A stretch of DNA of 64,000 nt from Rhizobium sp. EC-SD404 (GTDB lineage Bacteria > Pseudomonadota > Alphaproteobacteria > Rhizobiales > Rhizobiaceae). Numbering within the stretch: the first letter of the stretch is position 1; the number at the start of each line of letters is the position of its first letter. A program made the translations under genes and the position numbers. This document shows, in pieces, positions 1 to 8,530 of the stretch. Below the pieces are notes generated by a model. It was not told the DNA's origin and did no database searches. It worked only from the letters and a program-made list of their open reading frames with translations. The DNA is taken from NCBI RefSeq assembly GCF_902498825.1, contig NZ_LR701459.1:3478564-3542563 (forward strand). The letters run 5' to 3'.

Positions 1-1016
1 TCGCCCTTCTTCAGCTTGGCCTCGATTTCGGGTAGGCGTCGATCGAATGCTTCGAGAGCGGCCGCATAACCCGGAACGTCGCGGCGGTGGCCGAAGAGCA
101 TGTCGAAATCGACGAAGTTGGTGAAGACGAGATCGCCGTCTTCGGCATCGTCCATCGCTTCCAGTGTCCGCTGGAAGAGCGCCACGTTACCGTTGGCCTT
201 GCGCAGGTCCGTCACGCCCTGGTGAGCGAAGATATCGCCGATCTTCCCAACCGCGATGACGTTGCGGCCGGCTTCCTTGGCACGATCCAACACGGTCGGC
301 TCCGGCGGCGGCACGGAATAGTCGCGACGGTTTCCCGTACGCTCGAAGGTGGCGGCGCTTTCGCCGACGAAGGGCCGTGCGATGACACGCCCGATATTGA
401 GCGGCGCGACCAGTTCGTGCACGCGTTCGCAAAGCTTCAGCAGCCGGTCGAGACCGAAATGCGTTTCGTGCGCTGCGATCTGGAAGACGCTGTCGGCGGA
501 GGTGTAGCAGATCGGCTTGCCAGTACGGATGTGCTCCTCGCCGAGGCGCGCGATGATCTCCGTGCCCGATGCGTGGCAATTGCCGAGGATGCCGGGGATT
601 TCGCCCTTCTCGACGATCTCCGCGACAAGCTCGGGCGAGAATGCGTCGCCTTCGGTCGGAAAATACCCCCAGTCGAATTCGACGGGAACGCCGGCGATTT
701 CCCAGTGGCCGGAGGGCGTGTCCTTGCCGCGCGATGTTTCGCTTGCTGCGCCATAAATCGCGCGCGGGCGGTCATTGGTCGCGAGCGCAGCCGGCGTCGC
801 GCCCGCGGCTAGGCGCATGGCGCGGCCGAGGCCGAGCGACGTCAGATTGGGGAGATCGAGCGGCCCTTCACGCAGACCCTGCCGGTCGCCAGCGCCCATT
901 GCGCAGAACTCGGCGATGTGGCCGAGCGTGTCGGCGCCCTCATCGCCGAAAGCCTGGGCATCGGGAGCCCCGCCGATACCGACGGAATCGAGCACGAACA
1001 GAAATGCGCGCGACAT
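1..1016 (-). CDS. deoB: Phosphopentomutase, 3' end cut by window edge
   Basis: Interconverts ribose/deoxyribose 1-phosphate and 5-phosphate in cytosolic nucleoside catabolism. The reading frame starts at ATG 1016 (minus) with [20 protein letters not shown], the typical N-terminus of the family, in which Asp10 is a metal ligand of the alkaline-phosphatase-like fold. It continues open to base 1, giving about 338 of the usual roughly 405 residues, so the C-terminal metal-binding part lies outside the window. Internal blocks such as [23 protein letters not shown] and [14 protein letters not shown] fit DeoB closely. No other deo gene is visible; the gene lies downstream of the tadE-like genes on the same strand and could be read with them. 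Confidence 0.93.
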   Translation of the reverse strand, partial: MSRAFLFVLDSVGIGGAPDAQAFGDEGADTLGHIAEFCAMGAGDRQGLREGPLDLPNLTSLGLGRAMRLAAGATPAALATNDRPRAIYGAASETSRGKDTPSGHWEIAGVPVEFDWGYFPTEGDAFSPELVAEIVEKGEIPGILGNCHASGTEIIARLGEEHIRTGKPICYTSADSVFQIAAHETHFGLDRLLKLCERVHELVAPLNIGRVIARPFVGESAATFERTGNRRDYSVPPPEPTVLDRAKEAGRNVIAVGKIGDIFAHQGVTDLRKANGNVALFQRTLEAMDDAEDGDLVFTNFVDFDMLFGHRRDVPGYAAALEAFDRRLPEIEAKLKKG

Positions 1017-1100
1017 GGGACACCCTCTTCACAACCAGGCTTCGAAGAGGTTCCATCGCCAGAATGGTGCAATCATGTCAAGCGCGGGTGCGCTCAACCA

Positions 1101-1679
1101 TCAGCAGCTGCAGGTGACGCGTTCGCCGATGCGGGGGCGCAGATGGTAGGTCTTGCCCATGTCGATGTCGGTCATCGTCTGGCCGGTGATCGGGAACGAC
1201 GTGATCATATCGTGCCGGTAGTCGATCTCGCTGCGCAGCAGAAACGTGTTCGCAATCTTCAGGTTCTCAGGGATATCGGCGACCGAGCCCACTTGATAGG
1301 CCGCCTCGCCATTGCCTGCGTTCGGCTTCCAGGACCATTCGACCTTCGGCACCAGATCCGCCCCAACCCAGATGCCCGTTACCTTCATCGCCACCGGCGT
1401 TGGGTCATAGGGCGACATGATGCTCTGAGCGACGGTGTTCATGCTCTTGAGATCGTCGCGCGTGACCGATTGCTTCTGGGTGATCAGGTCGGCGACGGTG
1501 CTCGACGCGCGCGCAAGCTTCTTGTTGACGGACATGGCGACGGAGACCTCGACCGCGCCGATATAGAGCACGATCATGACCGGCGCGATAAAGGCGAACT
1601 CGATGGCGCCAACGCCCGAGCGATCGCCACGCAAACGGCGCAGCAGGCCGCGAAATGTCTGTTTCGGCGCTGCGCTCAT
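1101..1679 (-). CDS. TadE-like pilus assembly (minor pseudopilin) protein
   Basis: 192 residues. The N-terminus is a basic stretch followed by the TadE signature GAIEFAFIAPVMIVLYIG, a single membrane segment at about residues 24-46 with the Glu at the position typical of type IV pilin-like proteins. The rest is an extracytoplasmic domain ending in the Cys pair CSC. TadE/TadF-type pseudopilins are thought to prime or help assemble Flp fibres and are processed by the CpaA/TadV peptidase. It starts one base after the stop of a second TadE-like gene, so the two are co-translated. Assignment to TadE rather than TadF or TadG is uncertain. Confidence 0.82.
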   Translation of the reverse strand: MSAAPKQTFRGLLRRLRGDRSGVGAIEFAFIAPVMIVLYIGAVEVSVAMSVNKKLARASSTVADLITQKQSVTRDDLKSMNTVAQSIMSPYDPTPVAMKVTGIWVGADLVPKVEWSWKPNAGNGEAAYQVGSVADIPENLKIANTFLLRSEIDYRHDMITSFPITGQTMTDIDMGKTYHLRPRIGERVTCSC

Positions 1680-1680
1680 A

Positions 1681-2286
1681 TCAGTACGCCTCGTTCTGGA
1701 ATGCGGACGTTCCGACGATCAGATAGTCGGTCGGCATCGACCCGTCCGCGGGACGGATATTCGTGATGTGCGGGCGAATGAGGTCGGTGATGATCGGCCA
1801 GCGATAGAAGGCGCGCACCATGTTGACCGTGCCGGCGCCGCCCGGCGCATAACCGAAGTTCTCGGTGTCCAGATCGCCATAGGCGCGATTGTCCTGGCGC
1901 GGAATACCAACCGGGATGTTGGCGAAATTCGAAAAGGAACGGATGTCGAGATAGAGCTTGTCCGTCTCGCAGGAGAGCATGACCTCGATGCGCTCGCAAA
2001 AGGCATCGCGGAACTCTTCCTCGTCCATGTCCGTCGGCAGATTGGCGCCGGCAGTGATCTGTCCCGTGCGCAGCTGACGGCCGATATCGTCGACGGCATT
2101 GTCAAGCACTTGCTCCGCTGCGTAGGCAATGCAGGATTCGATGATCGCGAAGAGCAACATGAAAAACGGGATTGCGAGAATGGCGAACTCGATCGCGGCC
2201 GCCCCGTCTTCGGAACGGCGGAACGAGCGGCCTGCTCGGCCAAGACGTCTGAATACGCCTTTGCGACCTGTCGAAGCTGTCATCAT
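1681..2286 (-). CDS. TadE-like pilus assembly protein
   Basis: 201 residues from the ATGATG pair at 2286; the upstream GCGGGGA ribosome-binding site supports this start over more distal ones. Residues about 25-50 carry SEDGAAAIEFAILAIPFF, the TadE motif within one transmembrane segment, followed by a periplasmic/extracellular domain of about 150 residues with several Cys. Its role is probably as a minor pseudopilin in Flp/Tad pilus assembly. It lies between the secretin N-domain protein gene and the second tadE-like gene, all on the minus strand and divergent from the main tad operon. Confidence 0.83.
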   Translation of the reverse strand: MMTASTGRKGVFRRLGRAGRSFRRSEDGAAAIEFAILAIPFFMLLFAIIESCIAYAAEQVLDNAVDDIGRQLRTGQITAGANLPTDMDEEEFRDAFCERIEVMLSCETDKLYLDIRSFSNFANIPVGIPRQDNRAYGDLDTENFGYAPGGAGTVNMVRAFYRWPIITDLIRPHITNIRPADGSMPTDYLIVGTSAFQNEAY

Positions 2287-2407
2287 GGTCCCCGCAACTG
2301 CCCTTTCAATGCTGAAAGGATTAGCGCAAAGGCCTTTACAATCCGTAATGCCAAACGCTCGAATCCGGTGCAACTGCCCCGGATGCAGGCGTTGGTAATC
2401 CTGGGGA

Positions 2408-2812
2408 TCAGTTGACCGCAGCGGCCGTGTCGGACGGGGTCTCGCAGGTAGGCGAACAGATGAGGGTCGATGGTTCGGTGTTGCGGTAGACACGCAACTG
2501 GTCCGTGCCGTCGCGCGCGACGACGATCCGCTCGTCGACAAGGGTCGTGCCCTCGGTGTCGATGATGACGAGGTTCGTCACGCCAAACGATCTGCCCGTA
2601 ACGACAATGGTCTGCGGATCGCTGACGGTGACGTCGGCGATGTTGGGATTTCCGATGATGACCTTGCTGACAGCGCGGTCGAGCTTCAGCACGCGAGCGT
2701 AGTCCATAAAGACGCGGATGTTTTCGGCTGCAGCCGGCAGGGTCGATACGGCGCTGAGCCCGACAAGGCTGCAGAGTGCAATGAGACCCGATCTGGCGGC
2801 ACGCTTCGTCAT
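2408..2812 (-). CDS. Stand-alone secretin N-terminal-domain (CpaC N-like) protein
   Basis: 134 residues from ATG 2812, where MTKRAARSGLIALCSLVGLS begins a clear signal peptide ending near AAAEN. The mature part has the pattern of the N-terminal domain of CpaC/RcpA-type secretins (ILxDQARVLKLxRxxxxVIIGNPxIADVxV-like), including the stretch VIIGNPNIADVTVSDPQ, and then stops without any secretin channel domain. It resembles residues 60-150 of the full CpaC at 4876. Likely periplasmic, perhaps capping or modulating the secretin. It is the first gene of the minus-strand arm of the tad locus. The function is inferred from domain and context only. Confidence 0.75.
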   Translation of the reverse strand: MTKRAARSGLIALCSLVGLSAVSTLPAAAENIRVFMDYARVLKLDRAVSKVIIGNPNIADVTVSDPQTIVVTGRSFGVTNLVIIDTEGTTLVDERIVVARDGTDQLRVYRNTEPSTLICSPTCETPSDTAAAVN

Positions 2813-3132
2813 CTTGGTCGACCCTTCAAGGCTGATCAGGAAAGCGTCATCGTTTCGCCTTCCCATGGAACGCGCGTCAGCGCCCACGTGACAGAGACTG
2901 AACGAGAATGGTGAATGAAGGCTTAAAGAGCTTCGCTCTACATCGTTGAACTTTAACGATCACCGTCCGTACTTGTTAACCATCGGGGCCGGATGATGGC
3001 CGCAAGCTTTCGGTAACCCTGTTTCTTAAGTGGATCGCAATGGGCCACACGTAGATTAGCGTCATCCGATCAACACGGCAGAACACGTTGACGGCAAATG
3101 CTGAATTTCACGGTGGAGCAAGGAGTAGCAAG
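2813..3132. promoter_or_regulatory. Divergent intergenic region of the tad locus
   Basis: 320 bases separate the divergent secretin-N-domain gene and flp, so both leftward and rightward promoters must lie here or be supplied from outside. Several TTAA half-sites occur (near 2953, 2976 and 3027), reminiscent of CtrA recognition halves, but no complete TTAA-N7-TTAA site is seen. A small hairpin (AGAGC-TTC-GCTCT) sits near 2928-2940. A strong ribosome-binding site, AAGGAG, precedes flp. No gene is seen in the interval. Confidence 0.4.
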
Positions 3133-3303
3133 ATGAAAAACCTTATCGCACGTTTCATGAAAGACGAGTCGGGTGCAACGGCCATCGAATACGGTCTGAT
3201 CGCAGCTCTGATCTCCGTCGGCATCATCGGCGCTGTTGGCCTGGTGGGCAATGAGTTGGAAGACACCTTCGGAGAAATTGAGAACGGCTTGGCAGGCCGG
3301 TAA
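3133..3303 (+). CDS. flp: Flp-type major pilin
   Basis: 56 residues from ATG 3133 behind AAGGAGTAGCAAG. A short charged leader, MKNLIARFMKDESG, is followed by the Flp signature ATAIEYGLIAALISVGIIGA. Cleavage by the CpaA/TadV prepilin peptidase is expected between Gly14 and Ala15, leaving a mature pilin of about 42 residues that polymerises through its hydrophobic segment into adhesive Tad pili (pilA in Caulobacter nomenclature). It is followed by a strong terminator before cpaA, so pilin mRNA can be made in excess over the assembly machine. Only one flp copy is in the window. Confidence 0.95.
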   Translation: MKNLIARFMKDESGATAIEYGLIAALISVGIIGAVGLVGNELEDTFGEIENGLAGR

Positions 3304-3331
3304 CAATCAGCCTCGCCGCCAGTTCTTTGAA

Positions 3332-3365
3332 GCCGCCCGCCCCAAAGGCGGGCGGCTTCTTAATT
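3332..3365 (+). terminator. Rho-independent terminator after flp
   Basis: A perfect 10-bp stem, GCCGCCCGCC (3332-3341) against GGCGGGCGGC (3347-3356), with a 5-base loop is followed by TTCTTAATT. It separates the pilin gene from the assembly genes and probably allows partial read-through. Confidence 0.8.
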
Positions 3366-3423
3366 GGTTAACGCTATCGGTGCAAAAGTTTCGCTATTCA
3401 ATTCACGCTCGGTTGGGGCATTG

Positions 3424-3942
3424 ATGCTTACAGCAGCCATTCTCGTCATCTTTCCGCTTTGCATGGCCTATGCGGCCTTCTCAGATCTGTTGACGATGAC
3501 GATCGCGAACCGCGTTTCGTTACTCTTGGTGGCTTCCTTTTTCCTTATCGCGCCATTTGCGGGCCTTCAGTTTTATGACGTCGGCAATCACGTCGCAGCA
3601 ATGCTCATCGTCTTCGTCGTCTGCTTTGGCCTTTTCGCCGTAAACACTATGGGTGGCGGAGATGCCAAGCTTCTATCCGCCAGCGCACTTTGGTTCGGCC
3701 TCGGCACGGAGCTTCTGACTTTCCTTATTCTGGTTACCGCGATTGGTGGCCTTCTGTGCCTGTTCATCCTCAAGGCGCGTAGCCCAGCCGGCTTCTACAT
3801 CATGTCGCGCATACCGCTGACCCATAATCTGACCACTGCGCAAGGCGTGCCTTATGGTATCGCCATCGGTGCTGCCGGTCTCATCACCTATCCGGACACC
3901 GCTATAATGCAGCAGGTCATGGCGCAGCTCGCGGCCGGCTGA
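3424..3942 (+). CDS. cpaA: Prepilin peptidase, CpaA/TadV family
   Basis: 172 residues, almost entirely membrane segments, typical of the short type IV prepilin peptidases lacking the methyltransferase domain. The two catalytic aspartates of the aspartic GxGD peptidases are visible: Asp21 in AAFSDLLTM and Asp80 in MGGGDAKL. It removes the leader of Flp and of the TadE-like pseudopilins at the inner face of the membrane. ATG 3424 is chosen because the upstream TTG at 3364 would overlap the flp terminator; TTG 3421 is an alternative. It is the first gene of the cpa assembly run. Confidence 0.92.
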   Translation: MLTAAILVIFPLCMAYAAFSDLLTMTIANRVSLLLVASFFLIAPFAGLQFYDVGNHVAAMLIVFVVCFGLFAVNTMGGGDAKLLSASALWFGLGTELLTFLILVTAIGGLLCLFILKARSPAGFYIMSRIPLTHNLTTAQGVPYGIAIGAAGLITYPDTAIMQQVMAQLAAG

Positions 3943-4054
3943 GACCGGGTTAGCAAGGTTCGGTTAACTACGCTTGTAAGCATCGCGTTAACCTTAATTA
4001 CACCAATAGCCAGCACTCTCCGACGAACAGACAGTCGTGTTCCGGGGAATCACC

Positions 4055-4852
4055 ATGAAGCCTGCCCGCCTCGTCATACTTACCGTGGCCGTCGCCGCGG
4101 CCGGCCTGGCCGGCTATTTGGCGATGACGCTGAGCGCGCCGCAGCCCGTTACCGAGCCCTCCATCCAGCAGGTCACCGAACGCATCGACGTGACGGATGT
4201 CCTTGTCGCCAATACGAGCCTGCCGATCGGGACGCGTATCACGGCAGAAGTCATCGAGTGGCGTGAATGGCCGACGAGTGGTCTCACGGAAGGTTTCATC
4301 ACCCGCAACGAACGGCCGGACGCATCGACCGAACTCGAGGGCGCCGTCGTCCGGCTGCCCGTTTTCGACGGCGAACCCATGCGCGCCGAAAAGATCGTCG
4401 ATAGCTCATCGCGCATCATGTCGTCGCTGCTGCCTTCGGGCAAACGCGCGGTCGCAACCGATATCTCGGTTTCAACAAGCGCCGGCGGCTTCATTCTGCC
4501 GAACGACCGCGTCGATGTCGTCATGGTGCGGCGCGGGGAAACCGACAACTATCTGACCGAAGTCGTGCTCAGCAACATCCGCGTTCTGGCGATCGACCAG
4601 ACGATCCAGGAAAACGATGACGGCAGCCGCACGGCAATCGGCTCGACCGCAACGCTCGAGCTGACGCCCGAGCAGACGCAGGTCATCGCGGTCGCCCAGC
4701 AGATGGCCGACCGGCTGACGCTCGCGCTGCGCAGCGTCGCCGACGTCCAGCAATCCGACACGACATTCGCAGAACATCTCTTGAGCGGTGAAAGCGGCGC
4801 GGATTCGATCCAGCTCATCCGCTCCGGCGCCATCACGAGCGTTGGCCAGTAA
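4055..4852 (+). CDS. cpaB: Flp pilus assembly protein CpaB (RcpC)
   Basis: 265 residues from ATG 4055 preceded by GGGGAATCACC. There is an N-terminal membrane anchor or signal (LVILTVAVAAAGLAGYLAMT), then a SAF/antifreeze-like domain (about residues 45-110, starting VLVANTSLPIGTRIT) and the RcpC/CpaB domain. This periplasmic protein associates with the CpaC secretin at the outer membrane. It lies 23 bases upstream of cpaC, in one operon. Confidence 0.93.
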   Translation: MKPARLVILTVAVAAAGLAGYLAMTLSAPQPVTEPSIQQVTERIDVTDVLVANTSLPIGTRITAEVIEWREWPTSGLTEGFITRNERPDASTELEGAVVRLPVFDGEPMRAEKIVDSSSRIMSSLLPSGKRAVATDISVSTSAGGFILPNDRVDVVMVRRGETDNYLTEVVLSNIRVLAIDQTIQENDDGSRTAIGSTATLELTPEQTQVIAVAQQMADRLTLALRSVADVQQSDTTFAEHLLSGESGADSIQLIRSGAITSVGQ

Positions 4853-4875
4853 GACTTAAACGGGGGCAGACCACA

Positions 4876-6447
4876 GTGCTGACAACCAAGACATTCCGCC
4901 CGATCGCCCGCCCGACCCGTTTGTCGACGGCTCTCGCGCTGATCCTCCTCGCTGGTGCGGCAACGCTCAGTGATCCATTCTCCGGTTTCCAGATTGCCGC
5001 CGCACAGGCGCAGGAAGCCAACATCATTCGCATCGCGCAGGGCGGTTCAGGTGTTTCCAAGCGCGTTGGGCTCGGCCTCAACAAGGCGGTGGTGATCGAT
5101 CTTCCGAGCCAGGCCGGCGACATCCTGGTTGCCGACCCATCGATCGCCGATGCCGTGACGCGCACTTCCACGCGGCTTTACCTCTTCGGCAAATCTGTCG
5201 GCCAGACCAACATCTTCGTGTTTGGACCGAACGGCGAAGAAGTCGTCACGCTGGAATTGCAGATCGAGCGCGACATCACCGGGCTGCAGCAGCAGCTGGC
5301 ACGCTTCATTCCCGACAGCGACATCTCCGTCGAGATCATCAACGACAACATCGTGCTGAACGGCTCGGTGCAGACGCCGCAGGATGCCCAGCGCGCAAGT
5401 CAGCTCGCGCAGATATTCCTGACAGGCGGTGAAGCGACGACCCGCAACCTGACCGCTGTCGGCGACGGCGGCGATGCCGCGATCTTCGCCGAAGACCGCC
5501 AGACGTCGCAGATCGTCAACCTCCTGACGATCCAGGGCGAAGACCAGGTTACGCTGAAGGTCACGGTCGCCGAAGTCAGTCGCCAGGTGCTCAAGCAGCT
5601 CGGCTTCAACACGTCGAGCTCGATCAGCGGCTCGGCCGTGGCCGGCCGATTCCTCACCGACATGCCCGCCAATCTCGGCAAGCCGGCACTCGAAGCGACG
5701 AGCGGGAGCATATTCGGCAATTTCGGCGATTTCGATTTCGCCGGCTACATGAATGCCATGGAGCGCGCCGGCGTGATGCGCACGCTGGCCGAACCCTCGC
5801 TCACCGCGATCTCCGGCGAACCCGCATCCTTCTATGTGGGCGGTGAATTCCGCCTTGTCGATGGCCAGAGCGTCGGCGAAGACGACAATGGCAACCGCAC
5901 GCTGACCTACGATATCGCGCAGGTCGAATACGGCATCCGCCTGAACTTCACGCCGGTCGTGCTTGCTCCGGGCCGGATCAGCATGCGTATCCGGACCGAA
6001 GTCTCAGAGCCCACCTTCGAGGACTCGGTCGCTCTGTCCGCCGGCACGAACGTGCAGGGCGCCAACCTGATGTCCATCCGGAGGCGCGAAGCTGAAACTT
6101 CGGTCGAGCTGCCGTCGGGCGGGTCGATCGTGATTGCCGGCCTCGTGCGCGATGACATCCGTCAGGCCATGTCCGGCTATCCAGGCCTTTCGAAGGTTCC
6201 GATCCTCGGCACGCTCTTCCGCAGCCGCGATTTCCAGCGCAACGAGACCGAGCTGGTCATCATCGCGACGCCTTATCTGGTGCGCCCGGTGGCTCGCAAC
6301 GAACTCGCCCGTCCGGACGACAATTTCAACGCTGCAAGCGACGGCGCCGGCTTCTTCCTCGGCCGCGTGAACCGTGTCTATGGCCGCGCCGACACCAATC
6401 TGCCCGATGGCCGTTATCACGGCGCCGTCGGCTTCATCTACAAGTAA
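4876..6447 (+). CDS. cpaC: Tad secretin CpaC (RcpA)
   Basis: 523 residues from GTG 4876 behind CGGGGGCAG. It has a signal peptide to about residue 46 (AAAQAQE), a secretin N-terminal domain (about 60-130; VVIDLPSQAGDILVADPSIA), a BON domain (about 135-200) and the type II/III secretin domain (about 260-440, including VPILGTLFRSRDF). It forms the outer-membrane channel through which the Flp pilus exits. It is 17 bases from cpaD and acts with CpaB and CpaD. Confidence 0.95.
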   Translation: MLTTKTFRPIARPTRLSTALALILLAGAATLSDPFSGFQIAAAQAQEANIIRIAQGGSGVSKRVGLGLNKAVVIDLPSQAGDILVADPSIADAVTRTSTRLYLFGKSVGQTNIFVFGPNGEEVVTLELQIERDITGLQQQLARFIPDSDISVEIINDNIVLNGSVQTPQDAQRASQLAQIFLTGGEATTRNLTAVGDGGDAAIFAEDRQTSQIVNLLTIQGEDQVTLKVTVAEVSRQVLKQLGFNTSSSISGSAVAGRFLTDMPANLGKPALEATSGSIFGNFGDFDFAGYMNAMERAGVMRTLAEPSLTAISGEPASFYVGGEFRLVDGQSVGEDDNGNRTLTYDIAQVEYGIRLNFTPVVLAPGRISMRIRTEVSEPTFEDSVALSAGTNVQGANLMSIRRREAETSVELPSGGSIVIAGLVRDDIRQAMSGYPGLSKVPILGTLFRSRDFQRNETELVIIATPYLVRPVARNELARPDDNFNAASDGAGFFLGRVNRVYGRADTNLPDGRYHGAVGFIYK

Positions 6448-6464
6448 GCGCGGGGGCTTCCACC

Positions 6465-7142
6465 ATGACCTTGAAGGCACGATCACCATTTAGCCGCCCC
6501 GCCGCACTGCGCAGCGTGCTTCTCGCAGGTATCGCGATGACGCTCGCGGCCTGCGCCAACGTGCATCACATCGAAGTCGGGGCAGTGCCGGACGATTACC
6601 GCACGAACCACCCGATCATCGTCGGCGAGCAGGAACGCACGATCGACATCCCTGTCGGCTCCGGCGACCAACGCATGACGCTCGGTGCACGGGGCGCCAT
6701 TCGCGGCTACGCCAATCGCTATCGCGACACGGCTTCCGGCGCGATCACGATCCTGACGCCGCACGGTTCCGTCAATTCCAACGCCGCTTCGATCGTCGCC
6801 AACGACATTCGCTCGGAACTGGTTGCCCAGGGCATCCCCGGCGGCAACATCATCGTCACCGCCTATCAGGCGAACGCAACGGGCGATGCGGCACCGATCC
6901 GGCTTTCCTACTACGCGATCGCAGCCTCTACCGGGGAATGCGGACGCTGGCCCGAAGACATTCTCGCCAATGGCAACGAGAACAAGCATTACGCCAATTT
7001 CGGTTGCGCCTCGCAAAGCAACCTCGCCGCCCAGATCGCGGATCCGATGGATCTGATTGCGCCGCGCGGCTCATCGCCGATCGACGCGGAGCGCCGCGGC
7101 AACGCGATCGGCGACTATCAGGCGGACGGCGCTGCGCTTTAA
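6465..7142 (+). CDS. cpaD: Tad pilus lipoprotein CpaD
   Basis: 225 residues. The N-terminus is a lipoprotein signal with lipobox LAAC at about residues 27-30 (AGIAMTLAACANVHH), so Cys30 is the acylated residue. The remainder matches the CpaD family, for example YRTNHPIIVGEQERTIDIPV and FGCASQSNLAAQIADPMDLI, the latter being the usual C-terminal block. It acts as an outer-membrane pilotin or stabiliser of the secretin. It lies between cpaC and cpaE. Confidence 0.93.
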   Translation: MTLKARSPFSRPAALRSVLLAGIAMTLAACANVHHIEVGAVPDDYRTNHPIIVGEQERTIDIPVGSGDQRMTLGARGAIRGYANRYRDTASGAITILTPHGSVNSNAASIVANDIRSELVAQGIPGGNIIVTAYQANATGDAAPIRLSYYAIAASTGECGRWPEDILANGNENKHYANFGCASQSNLAAQIADPMDLIAPRGSSPIDAERRGNAIGDYQADGAAL

Positions 7143-7188
7143 GCGGCCACGCCGGACAACGGACTTTAGCCTCGGGGGCAGAACGACG

Positions 7189-8475
7189 ATGAACGACAGC
7201 GACATTGAAGGGCGGGGCGAGATGAGCGAGAGCGACGTCGTGCGCGGGCAGATCGACCGGCTGAGGCCGCTTCCGCGGATCTCCATTCAGGCATTCTTCG
7301 AAACAGAGGGCCTGTTGCGGACGATCGAGCGCTGTGGCGAAGACCGCCGAATGGCCAAGGTCAATCTGAGGGTGAACAAGGGCGGTCTGCCGGCTGCGAT
7401 CAACATGTTCGCCTCCCACCCAACGCCCAATCTGATCATCCTGGAATCGGACGGCGACCGGGCAACGCTGCTTGGCGAACTCGAACAACTTGCCGAAGTC
7501 TGCGACGCCTCGACCAAGGTCGTCATCGTCGGTCATCAGAACGATGTCGGCCTCTATCGCGAACTCATCCGTAACGGCATTTCAGAATATATCGTCGCTC
7601 CGGTGTCGCTTGCAGACCTGATCGGCGTCATCACCACGATCTTCGTGGATCCCGAGGCCGAACCGATCGGACGCACCATCGCCTTCGTCGGTGCCAAGGG
7701 TGGCGTGGGCTCGTCCACCATGGCCCACAACTGCGCCTTCGCGATTTCCAACCTCTTCTCCGAGGAAGTCATCCTCGCCGATCTCGACATGGCCTTCGGT
7801 ACTGCCAACATCAATTTCGACCAGGACCCACCGCAGGGCATGTCCGAAGCAGTCTATTCGCCCGAACGGCTAGACGATGTGTTTCTCGATCGCCTGCTGG
7901 CCAAATGCTCTGAGCGGCTCTCGATGCTTGCCGCGCCGTCCATGCTCGACCGCACCTATGATTTCGAACAGTCGACCTTCACGCCGATGATCGAAGTGGT
8001 ACAGCGCAGCGCACCGGTGGCCGTGCTCGACGTACCCCACGTCTGGACCGACTGGGCGCGCAACGTTCTCTCCACCGTCGACCAGGTCGTCATCACGGCG
8101 GTCCCGGATCTGGCGAACCTGCGCAACACCAAGAACATGCTCGACGTGCTGAAGAAGATGCGGCCGAACGACCAGCTTCCGCATCTGGTGCTGAACCAGG
8201 TCGGTCTGCCAAAACGCCCCGAGATCACACCTGCAGATTTCTGCGATCCGCTCGGCATCGAGCCCATCGCAATCCTGCAGTTCGAAGCGGCGCTCTTCGG
8301 ATCGGCGGCGAACAGCGGCCGTATGATCAGCGAGATCGACGCCAAATCCTCAACCGCGGAAACGATCTCACAGATCGCCCATGTGGTCACGGGACGCGCG
8401 GAAGCGAAGAAGCGCAAGAAGTCCGGATTGCCGGACCTCATGTCCCTCATCGGCAGGAAGAAGGCAGCACGCTAG
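7189..8475 (+). CDS. cpaE: CpaE, MinD/ParA-like ATPase of the Tad system
   Basis: 428 residues from ATG 7189 behind CTCGGGGGCAG. Residues about 30-150 form a receiver-like domain. From about residue 160 a MinD-type P-loop ATPase begins with the deviant Walker A GAKGGVGSST and a Walker B-like ILADLDMAFGT. CpaE (TadZ) positions the pilus machine at the pole or membrane. The initiator at 7189 is preferred because the extension further upstream is Arg-rich and overlaps cpaD. It is upstream of cpaF in the operon. Confidence 0.94.
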   Translation: MNDSDIEGRGEMSESDVVRGQIDRLRPLPRISIQAFFETEGLLRTIERCGEDRRMAKVNLRVNKGGLPAAINMFASHPTPNLIILESDGDRATLLGELEQLAEVCDASTKVVIVGHQNDVGLYRELIRNGISEYIVAPVSLADLIGVITTIFVDPEAEPIGRTIAFVGAKGGVGSSTMAHNCAFAISNLFSEEVILADLDMAFGTANINFDQDPPQGMSEAVYSPERLDDVFLDRLLAKCSERLSMLAAPSMLDRTYDFEQSTFTPMIEVVQRSAPVAVLDVPHVWTDWARNVLSTVDQVVITAVPDLANLRNTKNMLDVLKKMRPNDQLPHLVLNQVGLPKRPEITPADFCDPLGIEPIAILQFEAALFGSAANSGRMISEIDAKSSTAETISQIAHVVTGRAEAKKRKKSGLPDLMSLIGRKKAAR

Positions 8476-8530
8476 CCGGTCCTTTGACCGTCCAAACGTG
8501 CGGCATGCGAATTGAAGAACGGGAAGATCG

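Noticed and set aside
2950..4010. TTAA-rich stretches near flp and cpaB considered as CtrA sites
   Set aside because: No TTAA-N7-TTAA match with correct spacing was found; only half-sites.
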